64,000 nucleotides of DNA from NCBI GenBank assembly GCA_002951995.1, contig CP019797.1:2340501-2404500 (forward strand), read 5' to 3'. This DNA comes from Stenotrophomonas acidaminiphila (GTDB taxonomy: Bacteria; Pseudomonadota; Gammaproteobacteria; Xanthomonadales; Xanthomonadaceae). Shown here piece by piece: positions 36,901 to 47,829 of the stretch. Within the stretch, counting starts at the first letter, position 1, and the number at the start of each line of letters is the position of its first letter. The position numbers and the translations under genes were made by a program. Below the pieces are notes generated by a model. It ran no database searches. It saw only the letters and a list, made by a program, of their open reading frames with translations, and was not told the origin of the DNA.

Positions 36901-36930
36901 ACGATAGCGTGGCCCTGCGACGGCGTGCAA
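36901..36930 (-). promoter_or_regulatory. candidate promoter of the asnB leader transcript
   Basis: On the minus strand TTGCAC (36925-36930) and TATCGT (36901-36906) are separated by 18 bp. The leader ATG begins seven bases after the -10 box, so the transcript would start at or next to the ATG and be leaderless. No ribosome-binding site is seen before that ATG, in line with this reading. Confidence 0.5.
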
Positions 36931-37005
36931 CTGTTTCGTGGGCAACCGATGTGCCCGTGCGTGCGCGCCTGCGATCCCACGGCCGCCGCGGCGGCCGCGG
37001 GCGGA

Positions 37006-38142
37006 TCAGGCCAGCAGCCGCGCGATCAACTGCCGGTACAGGTCGGGCAGCGCCCGCAGGTCGTCCAGGCGCACGTGCTCGTCCACCTGGTGGATGCTGG
37101 CGTTGACCGGCCCCACCTCGATGCACTGCGCGCCCAGCGGCGCGATGAAGCGGGCATCGGAGGTGCCGCCACCGGTGCTCTCCTCGGGCGTGGCGCCGGC
37201 GAACCCGGCCAGTACCTCGCGCGCGACGCTGCGCAGGCGTCCTTCCGGGGTGTAGAAAGGCTCGCCGCTGCGGTGCCATCGCAGCGTGTAATCAAGGCCA
37301 TGGCGGTCCAGCAGCGCGGCGATCTCCGCCTCCAGCCGCCCGGCATTCCAGTGCGGGTTGTAGCGCAGGTTGAACATCACCTGCAGGTCGCCGGGGATGA
37401 CATTGCCGGCGCCGGTGCCGGCGTTGATGTTGGAAATCTGCAGGCAGGTCGGCGGGAAGCTCTCGTAGCCGTCGTCCCAGTGCCGCGCGACCAGTTCGGC
37501 CAGCGCGGGGGCGGCCAGGTGGATCGGGTTGCGCGCCTTGTCCGGATAGGCGACATGGCCCTGCACGCCCCTGACCTGCAGCGTCGCCGACAGGCTGCCG
37601 CGGCGGCCCACGCGCAGCAGGTCGCCCAGGGTCGCGGTGGACGACGGCTCGCCGGTGATGCACCAGTCGATGCGCTGCCCACGCTCGCCGAACAGGCGCG
37701 CGACGTGGCGCACGCCATCGATGGCATCGCCCTCCTCGTCGCTGGTCAGCAGTACCGCCAGCGTGCCCGGGTGATCGGGATGGGCGGCGACGAACTGTTC
37801 GGCGGCGACCACGAACGCGGCCACGCTGCCCTTCATGTCGGCCGCGCCGCGGCCGTAGAGCATGCCGTCGCGCACCTCCGGCTGGAAGGGATCGCTGGTC
37901 CAGGCCGCAACCGGGCCGCTGGGGACCACGTCGGTATGGCCGAGCAGTACCAGTACCGGCGCGCCGCTGCCGTGGGTGGCCCACAGGTTGTCGACCTCGC
38001 CCAGGCGCAGGTGCTCGCAGTGGAAGCCGGCGGCGCGGAGGCGGCCGCCGAGCAGTTGCTGGCAACCGGCGTCGTCCGGGGTCACCGACGGCCGGGCAAT
38101 CAGTTCGCAGGTCAGTTCGACCACATCGTCCATCGGCGCCAT
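37006..38142 (-). CDS. dapE: succinyl-diaminopimelate desuccinylase
   Basis: The 378-residue M20-family zinc hydrolase releases L,L-diaminopimelate from its succinyl form in lysine and peptidoglycan synthesis. Metal-ligand motifs are [12 protein letters not shown] (near residue 66), [14 protein letters not shown] (near 96) and [10 protein letters not shown] with the catalytic Glu (near 134); [11 protein letters not shown] is the late ligand region. Length matches E. coli DapE (375). The upstream ArsC/Spx-type gene ends five bases before its ATG and dapD lies beyond, so lysine genes are grouped here. It ends about 110 bp before the asnB leader. Confidence 0.95.
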   Translation of the reverse strand: MAPMDDVVELTCELIARPSVTPDDAGCQQLLGGRLRAAGFHCEHLRLGEVDNLWATHGSGAPVLVLLGHTDVVPSGPVAAWTSDPFQPEVRDGMLYGRGAADMKGSVAAFVVAAEQFVAAHPDHPGTLAVLLTSDEEGDAIDGVRHVARLFGERGQRIDWCITGEPSSTATLGDLLRVGRRGSLSATLQVRGVQGHVAYPDKARNPIHLAAPALAELVARHWDDGYESFPPTCLQISNINAGTGAGNVIPGDLQVMFNLRYNPHWNAGRLEAEIAALLDRHGLDYTLRWHRSGEPFYTPEGRLRSVAREVLAGFAGATPEESTGGGTSDARFIAPLGAQCIEVGPVNASIHQVDEHVRLDDLRALPDLYRQLIARLLA

Positions 38143-38146
38143 TGCC

Positions 38147-38503
38147 TTACCCGATGCCGAAGCGCTGCTTGAAGCCGTTGTCGGAAAAACCCTGGCTCAG
38201 CGCGCCGTCGTCGGTGACCACCAGCGGGCGCCGGATCAGCTGCGGGTACTCGCGCAGCAGCAGCTTCCACTCGGCGTCCGAGCCCGGCGCCTTGCGCGCA
38301 TCGGGCAACTGCCGCCAGGTGGTCGAGGACTTGTTGACCAGCGCGTCGAAACCACCGGCCTTGCCGGCCCATTCGACCAGGGTCTCGGGGCTGGGCTTGT
38401 GCTCGCGGTAGTCGATGAAAGCATGGGCGACGCCGAAACGGTCCAGCCACTTGCTGGCCTTCTTGCAGGTATCGCAGTTCTTGAGTCCGTAGAGAGTGGT
38501 CAT
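38147..38503 (-). CDS. ArsC/Spx-type reductase (YffB family)
   Basis: The 118-residue thioredoxin-fold protein starts [20 protein letters not shown], with a CxxC-like CDTC near residue 10 that fits the YffB/ArsC-related family. [34 protein letters not shown] and [10 protein letters not shown], containing the family Arg-Arg-Pro, follow. True arsenate reductases of this family use glutathione; YffB is of unknown substrate. It lies between dapD and dapE, a common arrangement in gammaproteobacteria, which suggests a link with lysine synthesis that remains unexplained. A role in arsenic resistance is not implied. Confidence 0.85.
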   Translation of the reverse strand: MTTLYGLKNCDTCKKASKWLDRFGVAHAFIDYREHKPSPETLVEWAGKAGGFDALVNKSSTTWRQLPDARKAPGSDAEWKLLLREYPQLIRRPLVVTDDGALSQGFSDNGFKQRFGIG

Positions 38504-38549
38504 TGCAGGATCCAGGGCTTGCCCTCTCCGGCCAGGGAGAGGAGGAACA

Positions 38550-39593
38550 TCAGTCGGCCAGGCCGCGCAGCAGGTCGTTGACGCTGGTCTTGCTGCGGGT
38601 GCGGGCGTCGACCTGCTTGACGATCACCGCGCAGTACAGCGAATGGGTGCCGTCCTTGCTCGGCAGCGAGCCGGACACCACCACGCTGTAGGGCGGGATG
38701 TAGCCGTAGCTGATCTCGCCGGTGGCGCGGTTGTAGATGCGCGTGCTCTGGCTCAGGAACACGCCCATGCCGATCACGCTGTGGTGGCCGACCACCACGC
38801 CTTCGACCACTTCCGAGCGCGCGCCGATGAAGCAGTGGTCCTCGATGATGGTCGGGCTGGCCTGCAGCGGTTCCAGCACGCCGCCGATGCCGGCGCCGCC
38901 GGACAGGTGGCAGTGCTTGCCGACCTGCGCGCACGAGCCGACCGTGGCCCAGGTATCGACCATGGTGCCCTCGCCCACGTACGCGCCGATGTTGGTGAAG
39001 CTGGGCATCAGCACCACGTCGCGGCCGAAGTGCGCGCCGCGGCGGGCGATGGCGCCGGGCACCACGCGCACCCCGGCGGCGCGGAATTCTGCCTCGCCAT
39101 ACCCGCCGAAGCGCGATTCGACCTTGTCCCAGAACGGCGCCGGACGCCCGTCCATCACGCTCATGTCGTTGACGCGGAAGTACAGCAGCACCGCCTTCTT
39201 CAACCACTCGTTGACCTTCCAGCCGCCATTGCCATCTGGCTCGGCGACCCGGAACTCGCCCGACTCCAGGCCGTCGATGACGCGGTTGACCAGCGGCCGG
39301 GTGTAGCCCTCGATCTCGTCCATGGTCAGCATCGCGCGGCGTTCGAACGCGCTCTCGATGCCGAACTTCATTTCCGCCACGCCCGGCGCCGGCGGCTTGC
39401 GCAGGCTGCGCGGACCGATCGATTCGATCGCCTTCGGCCGGGCCGCGGGCGTCTTCCTGGGCGCCTTGGCCGGCTTCGCGGCCGGCGCCGCCGCAGCGGC
39501 GACCTTCTTCGGCGCGGCCTTCTTCGCGGCGGTCCTGGTCGTAGCGGTCCTGGTCGGGGCGGGCTTCTTGGCGGCGGGCTTCCGGGTGGCCAT
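38550..39593 (-). CDS. dapD: tetrahydrodipicolinate N-succinyltransferase with an H1-like N-terminal tail
   Basis: From ATG 39593 the protein has 347 residues. Residues about 75-347 are a normal DapD: FERRAMLT start helix, [14 protein letters not shown], then left-handed beta-helix repeats ([40 protein letters not shown]) and the ending [12 protein letters not shown]. It succinylates tetrahydrodipicolinate in lysine synthesis. Residues 1-55 are a Lys/Ala/Pro-rich tail like histone H1 or AlgP, absent from E. coli DapD. The long form's ATG overlaps the glnD stop (TGATG), which favours it. The alternative is ATG 39371, just before the catalytic body. Confidence 0.93.
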   Translation of the reverse strand: MATRKPAAKKPAPTRTATTRTAAKKAAPKKVAAAAAPAAKPAKAPRKTPAARPKAIESIGPRSLRKPPAPGVAEMKFGIESAFERRAMLTMDEIEGYTRPLVNRVIDGLESGEFRVAEPDGNGGWKVNEWLKKAVLLYFRVNDMSVMDGRPAPFWDKVESRFGGYGEAEFRAAGVRVVPGAIARRGAHFGRDVVLMPSFTNIGAYVGEGTMVDTWATVGSCAQVGKHCHLSGGAGIGGVLEPLQASPTIIEDHCFIGARSEVVEGVVVGHHSVIGMGVFLSQSTRIYNRATGEISYGYIPPYSVVVSGSLPSKDGTHSLYCAVIVKQVDARTRSKTSVNDLLRGLAD

Positions 39594-42241
39594 CAGCGGG
39601 GGTCTCCTGGCGTTCTGTCGGGCTCCAGGCAGGCCAGCAATGCGTCGCGCAGTGCCTGCCGGGAAGTTTCGGTAAGGGGGCGATCGTGGCGATCGGTCAG
39701 CTGGAACTGGTCCTCGGCGCGTTCGCCGAAGGTGGCGATGCGCGCATCCTGCACCCGCAGCTGCTGGTCGCGCAGCACGTGCGCGACGTCGGCCAGCAGG
39801 CCCGGGCGGTCCGGCGCCACCAGGTTCAACACCGTGCGCGCATGCTCGGCGTTCTCGATGAACTCGATGCGCGGCGCGAAGCGGAAATGCCGGAGCTGGC
39901 GCGGGATCACCCGCCGCGCCGGCCGCAGGCATTGGATGTCGCCGGCCAGCGCCTTGCGCAGCAGCAGCTCCAGGCGCGCGGTATCGCCGTCGGCGAAGCT
40001 GCCGGCCGGGGTCACCTCGAAGGTATCGAAGATGGTGTCCTCCGGCCCGTCGAGCACCCGCGCGCGGTGGATGCTGTAGCCGGCGCGGTCCAGGGTCATC
40101 ACGATCGCGGCGAACAGGCCGTCGCGGTCGGGCGAATGCACGAACACTTCCAGCGCGTCGCTTTCCGGTGCGATCCGGCGCGCCTTGACCAGGGTGCCGC
40201 CGCGCGCCACTTCCATCAGCGATGTGGCCTGCCACACCAGCTGCTCGGGCCGGAAGCGCACGAAGCTCTCGTCGGGCATCGCGCTGAACTGGCGCTCGAT
40301 CACCGCATCGGCATGGCCGAGCGCGCGCATCAGTTCGCGCACGCTGGCGCGCGCTTCCTGTACCCGTTCGGCCTCGGGCAGCGGCTGTTCCAGCCCCTCG
40401 CGCAGCGCGCGGCGCGCGGCGAAATACAGGTCGGCCAGCAGCCGGTCCTTCCAGGCGTTCCACAGCTTCGGGCTGGTGCCGGCGATGTCCGCGCAGGTCA
40501 GCAGGTACAGGTAATCGAGCCGTTCGCGGCTGCCGACCAGCCCGGCGAAGCGGTGGATCACCTCGGCGTCGGTGATGTCCTGCTTCTGCGCGGTGACCGA
40601 CATGCGCAGGTGCTGTTCCACCAGCCACGCCACCAGTTCGGTGTCGGTGGCGCTGAGGCCATGCGCGGCGCAGAACGCGCGCGCGTCCACCGCGCCGAGT
40701 TCGGAATGGTCGCCGCCACGGCCCTTGGCGATGTCATGGAACAGACCGGCCAGCAGCAGCAGCTCGGGCTTGCGCAGCCGCGGCCAGACCTCGTGGGCGA
40801 TGGAGAACCGCTCGTCGGCGCGGCCGGCGGCGAACACGCCGATGTTCCGCAGCACCATCAGCGTGTGCTGGTCCACGGTATAGACGTGGAACAGGTCGAA
40901 CTGCATGCGCCCGGACACCTGCGCGAACGCCGGTATCCACTGCCCGAGCACGCCCAGCCGCGCCATGCGCGCCAGCGTGTCCACCGCGCGCGGCCCGCGC
41001 AGCAGGGCGATGAACTGCTCGCGCGCCGCCGCGTCCACTTCGGTATAGGCGGGAATCTCGTCCAGCATCTCGGCCAGGCCGCGCGCGGTCAGCGAATGCA
41101 GCCCGCGCACCTGCGGGGTGCGCGCCCAGCAGGCGAACAGGGCGAAGATGCGGGCGATGTCGCCATGCGGCCACAACGGGTCGTCGGCCGACAGGTAGCC
41201 GCGGCGCAGCGAAAAACCGTCGCCGACCGGCTCGGGCGATGCCTCGCCGTCGAACTGCTCCTCGAACCGCTGCAGCAGGCGGTCGCTGATCCGCCGTACC
41301 ACCGCCGCGCTGCGGTAGAAGCCCTGCATCATCTTTTCCACGCCCAGGTTGCCGGCGTCATCGGCGAAGCCCATGCGCTCGGCCAGCGCCTTCTGGTGGT
41401 CGAAGCGCAGGCGCTCCTCGGCGCGCTGCGCGACCAGGTGCAGGCCGAAGCGCAGTCGCGCCAGCACCGCGCGCTCGCGCTTGAGCGCGGCGGCCTCGTC
41501 CAGGCCCAGGTGGCCCAGCCCGACCAGCGCGTCGATGTCGCTCACGCCGAACGCGCGCAGCGCCATCCAGCCCAGGGTATTGAGGTCGCGCAGGCCGCCG
41601 GGGCCATCCTTGATGTCCGGCTCCAGGTTGTCGGCGGTATCGCCGAACCGCTGGTGCCGCAGCAGCAGCTCCTCGCGCTTGGCCAGGAAGTAATCGCGCG
41701 CCGGCCAGATCAGGGTCGGCGATACCGCGCGCGCCAGCGCCTGCTGCGCGCCCGGCGCCACGCACAGCGGCCGCGCCTCGATCAGCGCGGTGAGCACGGT
41801 CTGGTCGGCCGCGGCCTGCGCGCACTGCGCGGCCGAGCGCACCGCGTGGCTGGCCGGCAGCCCGGCGTCCCACAGCAATGCGAACAGGCGCGCCAGCGCG
41901 GCCTCGCTGGCCTGCTGCACCTGGGGCTCGCCCAGCACCAGCAGGTCGATGTCCGAACGCGGGAACAGTTCGCCACGGCCGTAGCCGCCTACCGCGAACA
42001 GCGACAGTCCACCCTCGCCCGCCAGGCAACGCCGCCAGGCCTGCTGGATCAACTGGTCGACGCAGCGCGCACGCAGTGCCAGCAGCCGCTCGATGTTGTC
42101 ACCCTGCTCGAAGCGCCGGCACAGCCGCGCGTCGGCCTGGGCCAGCGACTGCCGCGCCGCGGCAGCCCACTGCGCATCGCCCGCGGGGTCGGCCGGCGCG
42201 TCCGGTACGTGCTGGACCAGATCCGCCGGCAACAGGCTCAT
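39593..42241 (-). CDS. glnD: bifunctional uridylyltransferase/uridylyl-removing enzyme GlnD
   Basis: The 882-residue nitrogen sensor adds or removes UMP on PII proteins. The nucleotidyltransferase domain (about 70-330) shows [22 protein letters not shown]. The uridylyl-removing HD domain (about 455-590) shows [22 protein letters not shown]. Two ACT domains follow at about 700-770 ([19 protein letters not shown]) and 810-882 ([18 protein letters not shown]), which bind glutamine. Full length for the family. The start overlaps the map stop (ATGA) and the stop overlaps the dapD start, so map-glnD-dapD form one coupled unit. Confidence 0.95.
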   Translation of the reverse strand: MSLLPADLVQHVPDAPADPAGDAQWAAAARQSLAQADARLCRRFEQGDNIERLLALRARCVDQLIQQAWRRCLAGEGGLSLFAVGGYGRGELFPRSDIDLLVLGEPQVQQASEAALARLFALLWDAGLPASHAVRSAAQCAQAAADQTVLTALIEARPLCVAPGAQQALARAVSPTLIWPARDYFLAKREELLLRHQRFGDTADNLEPDIKDGPGGLRDLNTLGWMALRAFGVSDIDALVGLGHLGLDEAAALKRERAVLARLRFGLHLVAQRAEERLRFDHQKALAERMGFADDAGNLGVEKMMQGFYRSAAVVRRISDRLLQRFEEQFDGEASPEPVGDGFSLRRGYLSADDPLWPHGDIARIFALFACWARTPQVRGLHSLTARGLAEMLDEIPAYTEVDAAAREQFIALLRGPRAVDTLARMARLGVLGQWIPAFAQVSGRMQFDLFHVYTVDQHTLMVLRNIGVFAAGRADERFSIAHEVWPRLRKPELLLLAGLFHDIAKGRGGDHSELGAVDARAFCAAHGLSATDTELVAWLVEQHLRMSVTAQKQDITDAEVIHRFAGLVGSRERLDYLYLLTCADIAGTSPKLWNAWKDRLLADLYFAARRALREGLEQPLPEAERVQEARASVRELMRALGHADAVIERQFSAMPDESFVRFRPEQLVWQATSLMEVARGGTLVKARRIAPESDALEVFVHSPDRDGLFAAIVMTLDRAGYSIHRARVLDGPEDTIFDTFEVTPAGSFADGDTARLELLLRKALAGDIQCLRPARRVIPRQLRHFRFAPRIEFIENAEHARTVLNLVAPDRPGLLADVAHVLRDQQLRVQDARIATFGERAEDQFQLTDRHDRPLTETSRQALRDALLACLEPDRTPGDPR

Positions 42242-43029
42242 GCCGCCCCGGGTTGCGCGTGCCCGGCCTCGGCCGGCGACAGCGTCAGCACCTCGACGCC
42301 GTCCTCGGTCACGGCGACCATGTGTTCCCACTGCGCCGAGAGCTTGCGGTCCTTGGTGACCACGGTCCAGCCGTCGGGCAGCACCTTGGTGTAACGGGTG
42401 CCCTCGTTGATCATCGGCTCGATGGTGAAGGTCATGCCCGGCTTGAGCACCAGCCCCTGCCCGGGACGGCCGTAATGCAGCACCTGCGGCTCGTCGTGGT
42501 AGACCTTGCCGATGCCGTGGCCGCAGTACTCGCGGACCACGCTGAAGCGTTCGGACTCGGCGTATTCCTGGATCGCATGGCCGATGTCGCCGAGCGTGGC
42601 GCCCGGCCGGACCGCGCGGATGCCGCGCCACATCGCCTCCCGGGTCGTCTCCACCAGGCGCCGGGCCATCACCGAGGGCGTGCCGACGTAGTACATGCGG
42701 CTGGTGTCGCCGTGCCAGCCATCCTTGATGACGGTCACGTCGATGTTGACGATGTCCCCGTCCTTGAGCACCTTGGCCTCGCTGGGGATGCCATGGCAGA
42801 TGACGTTGTTGACCGAGGTGCACAGGGTCTTGGGAAAGCCGCGGTAGCCGACGTTGGCCGGGATCGCGCCCTGCACGTTGACGATGTGGTCGTGGCAGAT
42901 GCGGTCCAGCTCCTCGGTGGTGACACCGGGCTTGACGTGCGCGCCGATCATGTCCAGCACTTCGGCCGCCAGGCGGCCGGCGATGCGCATCTTGGCGATT
43001 TCTTCGGGGGTTTTCAGGTTCACGCTCAT
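42238..43029 (-). CDS. map: type I methionine aminopeptidase
   Basis: The 263-residue enzyme removes the initiator Met. Metal ligands are in [19 protein letters not shown] (two Asp), [12 protein letters not shown] (His), TIEPMIN (Glu) and EDGVEVL (Glu), and CHDHIVN carries the substrate His. The length fits E. coli Map (264). The ATG at 43029 gives the family start [15 protein letters not shown]; a GTG/ATG five codons upstream is less likely. It is divergent from rpsB, the usual map-rpsB arrangement, and heads the map-glnD-dapD unit. Confidence 0.95.
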   Translation of the reverse strand: MSVNLKTPEEIAKMRIAGRLAAEVLDMIGAHVKPGVTTEELDRICHDHIVNVQGAIPANVGYRGFPKTLCTSVNNVICHGIPSEAKVLKDGDIVNIDVTVIKDGWHGDTSRMYYVGTPSVMARRLVETTREAMWRGIRAVRPGATLGDIGHAIQEYAESERFSVVREYCGHGIGKVYHDEPQVLHYGRPGQGLVLKPGMTFTIEPMINEGTRYTKVLPDGWTVVTKDRKLSAQWEHMVAVTEDGVEVLTLSPAEAGHAQPGAA

Positions 43030-43104
43030 GGCCGCCATTATCACCCATCGGCGCCTGCCTGAACGAGTTTTCCGGCGCCACCGCCGCCCGCCCGGCCCGG
43101 CAAT

Positions 43105-43132
43105 TTGCGTGGCGCCCCGCGCACCCTATAAT
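43105..43132 (+). promoter_or_regulatory. promoter of rpsB-tsf
   Basis: TTGCGT (43105-43110) and a perfect TATAAT (43127-43132) are separated by 16 bp. The predicted start leaves a 5' leader of about 213 nt (43139-43352). Confidence 0.75.
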
Positions 43133-43138
43133 CCGGCG

Positions 43139-43352
43139 GCTGCGTTGCCGGCCCCGCGCCTGCCCAGGCCGCCCACACCGGGCGTCACCGGTGAATCCAC
43201 ACCTGCTGCCCCCATCCGTGCCGGGGTGCTCCGCGAGGAGTTCGGCCACGGAGGCAACAGGGAAGCCCAACCCCGGAACCCGTCGCGCTTCCACGCGTCC
43301 CGCACACTTTGCCCGCGGGCGGAATCGCCGGTTCCCCGTCAGGAGTTCTGCA
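43139..43352 (+). promoter_or_regulatory. long rpsB 5' leader, possible S2 autoregulatory site
   Basis: The leader is too long for a plain ribosome-binding region and has GC-rich pairings near 43170-43255. In E. coli S2 represses rpsB-tsf through the rpsB leader. I cannot identify the S2-binding structure here; the role is inferred from position. Confidence 0.4.
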
Positions 43353-44159
<807 letters not shown>

Positions 44160-44241
44160 TGCACCCGGCGGGTGGCGCTTCCACCCGCCTTCCCTGCGGC
44201 AGCGCCACCGGCGCCGGCCACTGACAGGGCCACGTAACAAC

Positions 44242-44262
44242 GGCCGGCGATCATCGCCGGCC
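44242..44262 (+). terminator. hairpin in the rpsB-tsf intergenic region
   Basis: The stem GGCCGGCGA-TCA-TCGCCGGCC (9 bp) is followed by TGCCCCTTTCT. It resembles a leaky terminator that could lower tsf relative to rpsB. Confidence 0.5.
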
Positions 44263-44290
44263 TGCCCCTTTCTATCGTTGAGGTAATCCC

Positions 44291-45172
44291 ATGGCTGAAA
44301 TCACCGCCTCCCTGGTCAAGGAACTGCGCGAGCGCACCGGCGCCGGCATGATGGAATGCAAGAAGGCTCTGGCCGAAAACAACGGCGACATCGACGCCGC
44401 TGCCGAAGCCCTGCGCAAGTCCGGCGCCGCCAAGGCCGACAAGAAGGCCGACCGCGTCACCGCCGAAGGCCGCATCGGCGTCGCCGTCAACGGCGGCAAG
44501 GCCGTGCTGGTCGAAGTGAACTCGGAAACCGACTTCGTCGCCAATGACGTCAACTTCAAGGCTTTCGTCGACGCCGTCGCCGCTGCCGCGCTGGCTTCCG
44601 GCGCCGCCGACGTCGAGTCGCTGAAGTCGGCCAAGCTGGCTTCCGGCGAGACCGTCGAGGAATCCCGCACCGCCGCCATCCAGAAGCTGGGCGAGAACAT
44701 CCAGATCCGCCGCCTGGCCAAGGTCGACGGCAACAACACCGTTGGTGCCTACGTGCACAGCAACGGCAAGATCGGCGTGCTGGTCGACCTGGCCGGCGGC
44801 AACGCCGAGCTGGCCAACGGCCTGGCCATGCACGTGGCCGCGATGAACCCGCCGCACAACAAGGCCGCCGACGTGCCGGCCGAGTTCGTTGCCAAGGAAA
44901 AGGAAATCGAGCTGGCCAAGATGAGCGAAAAGGACAAGGCCAAGCCGGCCGAAATCCTGGAGAAGATCATCAGCGGCAAGATCAACAAGATCATCAGCGA
45001 AGTCACCCTGTACGGCCAGAGCTACGTGCTGGACAGCGACAAGACCGTCGAGCAGGCCGTGAAGGCCGCCGGCGGCGACGTCGTCGGCTTCCAGCGCCTG
45101 GTGGTCGGCGAAGGCATCGAGAAGGTGGTCGAGGACTACGCCGCCGAAGTCGCCAAGGCGATGCAGGTCTGA
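44291..45172 (+). CDS. tsf: translation elongation factor Ts
   Basis: The 293-residue GDP-exchange factor for EF-Tu has the N-terminal UBA-like module [20 protein letters not shown] (residues 8-27), core subdomains with [17 protein letters not shown] (the conserved TDFVA contact, near 76-92), a coiled-coil region, and MHVAAMNP at the second core repeat. Length is close to E. coli EF-Ts (283). It is co-oriented with rpsB, and a strong terminator closes the pair. Confidence 0.97.
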   Translation: MAEITASLVKELRERTGAGMMECKKALAENNGDIDAAAEALRKSGAAKADKKADRVTAEGRIGVAVNGGKAVLVEVNSETDFVANDVNFKAFVDAVAAAALASGAADVESLKSAKLASGETVEESRTAAIQKLGENIQIRRLAKVDGNNTVGAYVHSNGKIGVLVDLAGGNAELANGLAMHVAAMNPPHNKAADVPAEFVAKEKEIELAKMSEKDKAKPAEILEKIISGKINKIISEVTLYGQSYVLDSDKTVEQAVKAAGGDVVGFQRLVVGEGIEKVVEDYAAEVAKAMQV

Positions 45173-45195
45173 CCCGGCCCCGATCCGGAGCCCAG

Positions 45196-45228
45196 AAGAA
45201 GCCGCGGACTCCGCGGCTTCTTTTTTTT
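45196..45228 (+). terminator. Rho-independent terminator of rpsB-tsf
   Basis: A perfect 12-bp stem (45196-45207 with 45211-45222, loop ACT) ends in eight T. Confidence 0.95.
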
Positions 45229-45355
45229 CCGCCATACGGTGGCCGGACCGGCTTTTGCTGTGGACTTCAAGTCCCTTTGCCCGATACTGTGACGCAAACC
45301 CGCCCGCCCCCGCCCTGCCTGTATCCTTGATGGCCTGCTGAACACCTCCCCCGAC

Positions 45356-46860
45356 ATGTCCCCGAGCTCAACGCAGCGCTGTCACTCTGCCGCAACCTGC
45401 CCTCGCCGCCGGGCATCGCCATCCGCATCATCGAGCTGGCGCAGGATCCGGAGACCGACATCGCCACCGCGGCCGATGCCATCGCGATGGACATGGCGCT
45501 GAGCGCGCGGATGCTGCGCATCGCCAATTCACCGCTGTATGCCAGCCGGCGCCGCATCGAGAACCTCGGGCAGGCGCTGACCATGCTCGGGCTGAACGCG
45601 ACTCTGCAGCTGGCACTGGGCTTCTCGCTGGCCAACGCGATGGACAAGGAGGGGCTGGACCCGCGCCTGCTGGAGCGCATCTGGCGCCGCAGCGTGCTCT
45701 GCGCGCTGGCCGCGCGCTTCCTTGGACTCGGCAGCGGGGTACGCCGGGTCGAGGAACTGATGCTCGCCGGGCTGCTGCAGGACGTCGGCACCCTGGCGCT
45801 GATGCAGGCCAGCCCGGACATCTACCCGGCGCTGTTCGACAAGGCCACCTGCAACGAGGAGCTGCTCGCCCACGAGCGCGCCATCCTCGGCTGCAGCCAT
45901 GCCGACATCGGCGCGCAGCTGTGCGAGCAATGGCACCTGCCCCGGTACCTGGTCGAGGGCATCGCCCGCAGCGAACCCCCGGCCGAACCCGAAGACCTGT
46001 TCCAGCGCTGCATCGCCCTGTCCGGCTGCGTGGCCGAAATCTGGCTGGCGGCCGATGCTGACGCCGCGCGCAGCCATGCGCTGCAGCGCGCCTACCGCGA
46101 GCTGGGCATGGACAGCCAGGGCTTCGAGCTGGTGCTGCAGCGGGTCAGCCAGATGCTGCCCGAGCTGTGCGCGCTGCTCGACGTGCCGGTACCCAGCTCC
46201 GCACGCCTGCGCTTCCTGCTCGACCACGCCGACGAACTGAAGGAACTGCGCAACCTGCGCGAGCTGCAGGACGCCTCCGCCAGCCGCCGGCGCGCCGATG
46301 ATTTCGAACTGATGGCCCGGCGCCTGGCCGAACAGGCGCACCTCGACGCGCTGACCGGGGTACTCAACCGGCGCCACCTGGAAACGGTGCTGGAGCAGGA
46401 GTTCGCCCGCGCCGCGCACATGAACCGGCCGCTGTCGATCGCCTTCATCGACCTGGACGACTTCAAGAAGATCAACGACGCCCATGGCCACCTGGCCGGC
46501 GACCAGGTGCTGCAGTCCTTCGCCTCGCACCTGCAGGAGCAGCTGCGCACCAGCGACACCGTCGCCCGCTTCGGCGGCGAGGAGTTCGTGGTGCTGTTCC
46601 CCGACACCAACGAACGCATCGCGCTGGAAGTGGTGCGGCGGGTGCTGGACACCATCGCGCAGACGCCGATGGCGGAGATCGAGGGCGCGCCACTGCACGT
46701 GACCTTTTCCGCGGGCGTGGCCACCCACGGCGACTACGAGCGCTTCGCCAACGTGCAGGACCTGCTCAAGGCCGCCGACGACGTGCTCTACCGTTCCAAG
46801 AGCCTGGGCCGCAACCGGGTGATCGCCCGAGCCCCCGAGCCGCAACCGGCTTCCGGCTGA
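45356..46860 (+). CDS. HDOD-GGDEF protein, probable diguanylate cyclase, with a frameshift near the start
   Basis: An HDOD domain (about residues 1-200) is followed by a helical linker and a GGDEF domain (about 325-495). The catalytic motif GGEEF and the RTSD inhibitory site (RxxD, five residues before GGEEF) are intact, so cyclic di-GMP synthesis is plausible. The continuous frame has its first ATG at 45487, inside the HDOD domain. Homologous residues (LPSPPGIAIRIIELAQDPETD) continue upstream with no ATG, GTG or TTG. An ATG at 45356 sits one frame off; one extra C in the run near 45360 would give MSPELNAALSLCRNLPSPPG. It separates tsf from pyrH. Confidence 0.85.
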
Positions 46861-46969
46861 ACGCGCGCGGGTGCGGCACCGGGCCGGTCATTGCAGTGCA
46901 ACAAAAGCGCTGCCCGGCGGGCCTTCGATCCGTTAGAATTCCCGCGTTTTCCAGCCATCGAGGTCGTCC

Positions 46970-47698
46970 ATGTCCCAGCTCGCCTACCAACGCATCCTTC
47001 TGAAGCTTTCCGGGGAGGCGCTGATGGGAGACGAGGACTACGGCATCGACCCCAAGGTCATCAACCGCCTGGCGCGCGAGGTCATCGAAGCGCAGCAGGC
47101 CGGCGCCGAGGTGGCGCTGGTCATCGGCGGCGGCAACATCTTCCGCGGCGCCGGCCTGGCCGCCGGCGGCATGGACCGGGTCACCGGCGACCAGATGGGC
47201 ATGCTGGCCACGGTCATCAACGCGCTGGCCATGCAGGACGCGCTGGAGAAGCTCGGCGCCAAGGCGCGGGTGATGAGCGCGATCAAGATCAACGACGTGT
47301 GCGAGGACTACATCCGCCGCCGCGCCATCCGCCACCTGGAGAAGGGCCGGCTGGTGATCTTCGCCGCCGGCGTCGGCAGCCCGTTCTTCACCACCGATTC
47401 GGGCGCCGCGCTGCGCGCCATCGAGATCGGCGCCGACCTGCTGCTCAAGGCCACCAAGGTCGACGGCGTCTACGACAAGGACCCGAACAAGCATGCCGAC
47501 GCGGTGCGCTACGACACCCTGAGCTACGACCAGGTCATCAGCCAGGGGCTGGAAGTCATGGACACCGCCGCCTTCGCCCTGGCCCGCGACAGCGACCTGC
47601 CGCTGCGCGTGTTCGACATGGGCCAGCCCGGCGAGCTGCTGAAGATCCTGCGCGGCGAGAACATCGGCACCCTGGTGCACGGCCGCGACGCCCACTGA
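46970..47698 (+). CDS. pyrH: UMP kinase
   Basis: The 242-residue amino-acid-kinase-fold enzyme phosphorylates UMP to UDP. Motifs are [13 protein letters not shown] (residues 6-18), the Gly-rich [20 protein letters not shown] (near 50-69, UMP and phosphate binding), [33 protein letters not shown] (near 140-170) and LPLRVFDM. Length matches E. coli PyrH (241). A TAGAAT-like -10 lies about 30 bp upstream. It is followed by frr, the usual rpsB-tsf-pyrH-frr order apart from the GGDEF gene in between. Confidence 0.96.
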   Translation: MSQLAYQRILLKLSGEALMGDEDYGIDPKVINRLAREVIEAQQAGAEVALVIGGGNIFRGAGLAAGGMDRVTGDQMGMLATVINALAMQDALEKLGAKARVMSAIKINDVCEDYIRRRAIRHLEKGRLVIFAAGVGSPFFTTDSGAALRAIEIGADLLLKATKVDGVYDKDPNKHADAVRYDTLSYDQVISQGLEVMDTAAFALARDSDLPLRVFDMGQPGELLKILRGENIGTLVHGRDAH

Positions 47699-47790
47699 CC
47701 CCGGCCCGCGCCGCGGGACCACGCACCGGGCGCGCGGGATCGGCCGCGCCCGGCTTCACGATTCCCGTCCGGCCGGCAGGGCTGTTCGCC

Positions 47791-47796
47791 TATAAT
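47791..47796 (+). promoter_or_regulatory. -10 element of a probable frr promoter
   Basis: A perfect TATAAT lies 34 bp before the frr ATG. No convincing -35 box is seen at the right distance. Confidence 0.4.
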
Positions 47797-47829
47797 CGGC
47801 CGGTTCCAGAAACATCCAGGATTCCGGCG

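Noticed and set aside
38147..38503. Arsenate reductase for arsenic resistance
   Set aside because: The protein is of the YffB/Spx-like branch located between dapD and dapE, with no arsenic genes around.
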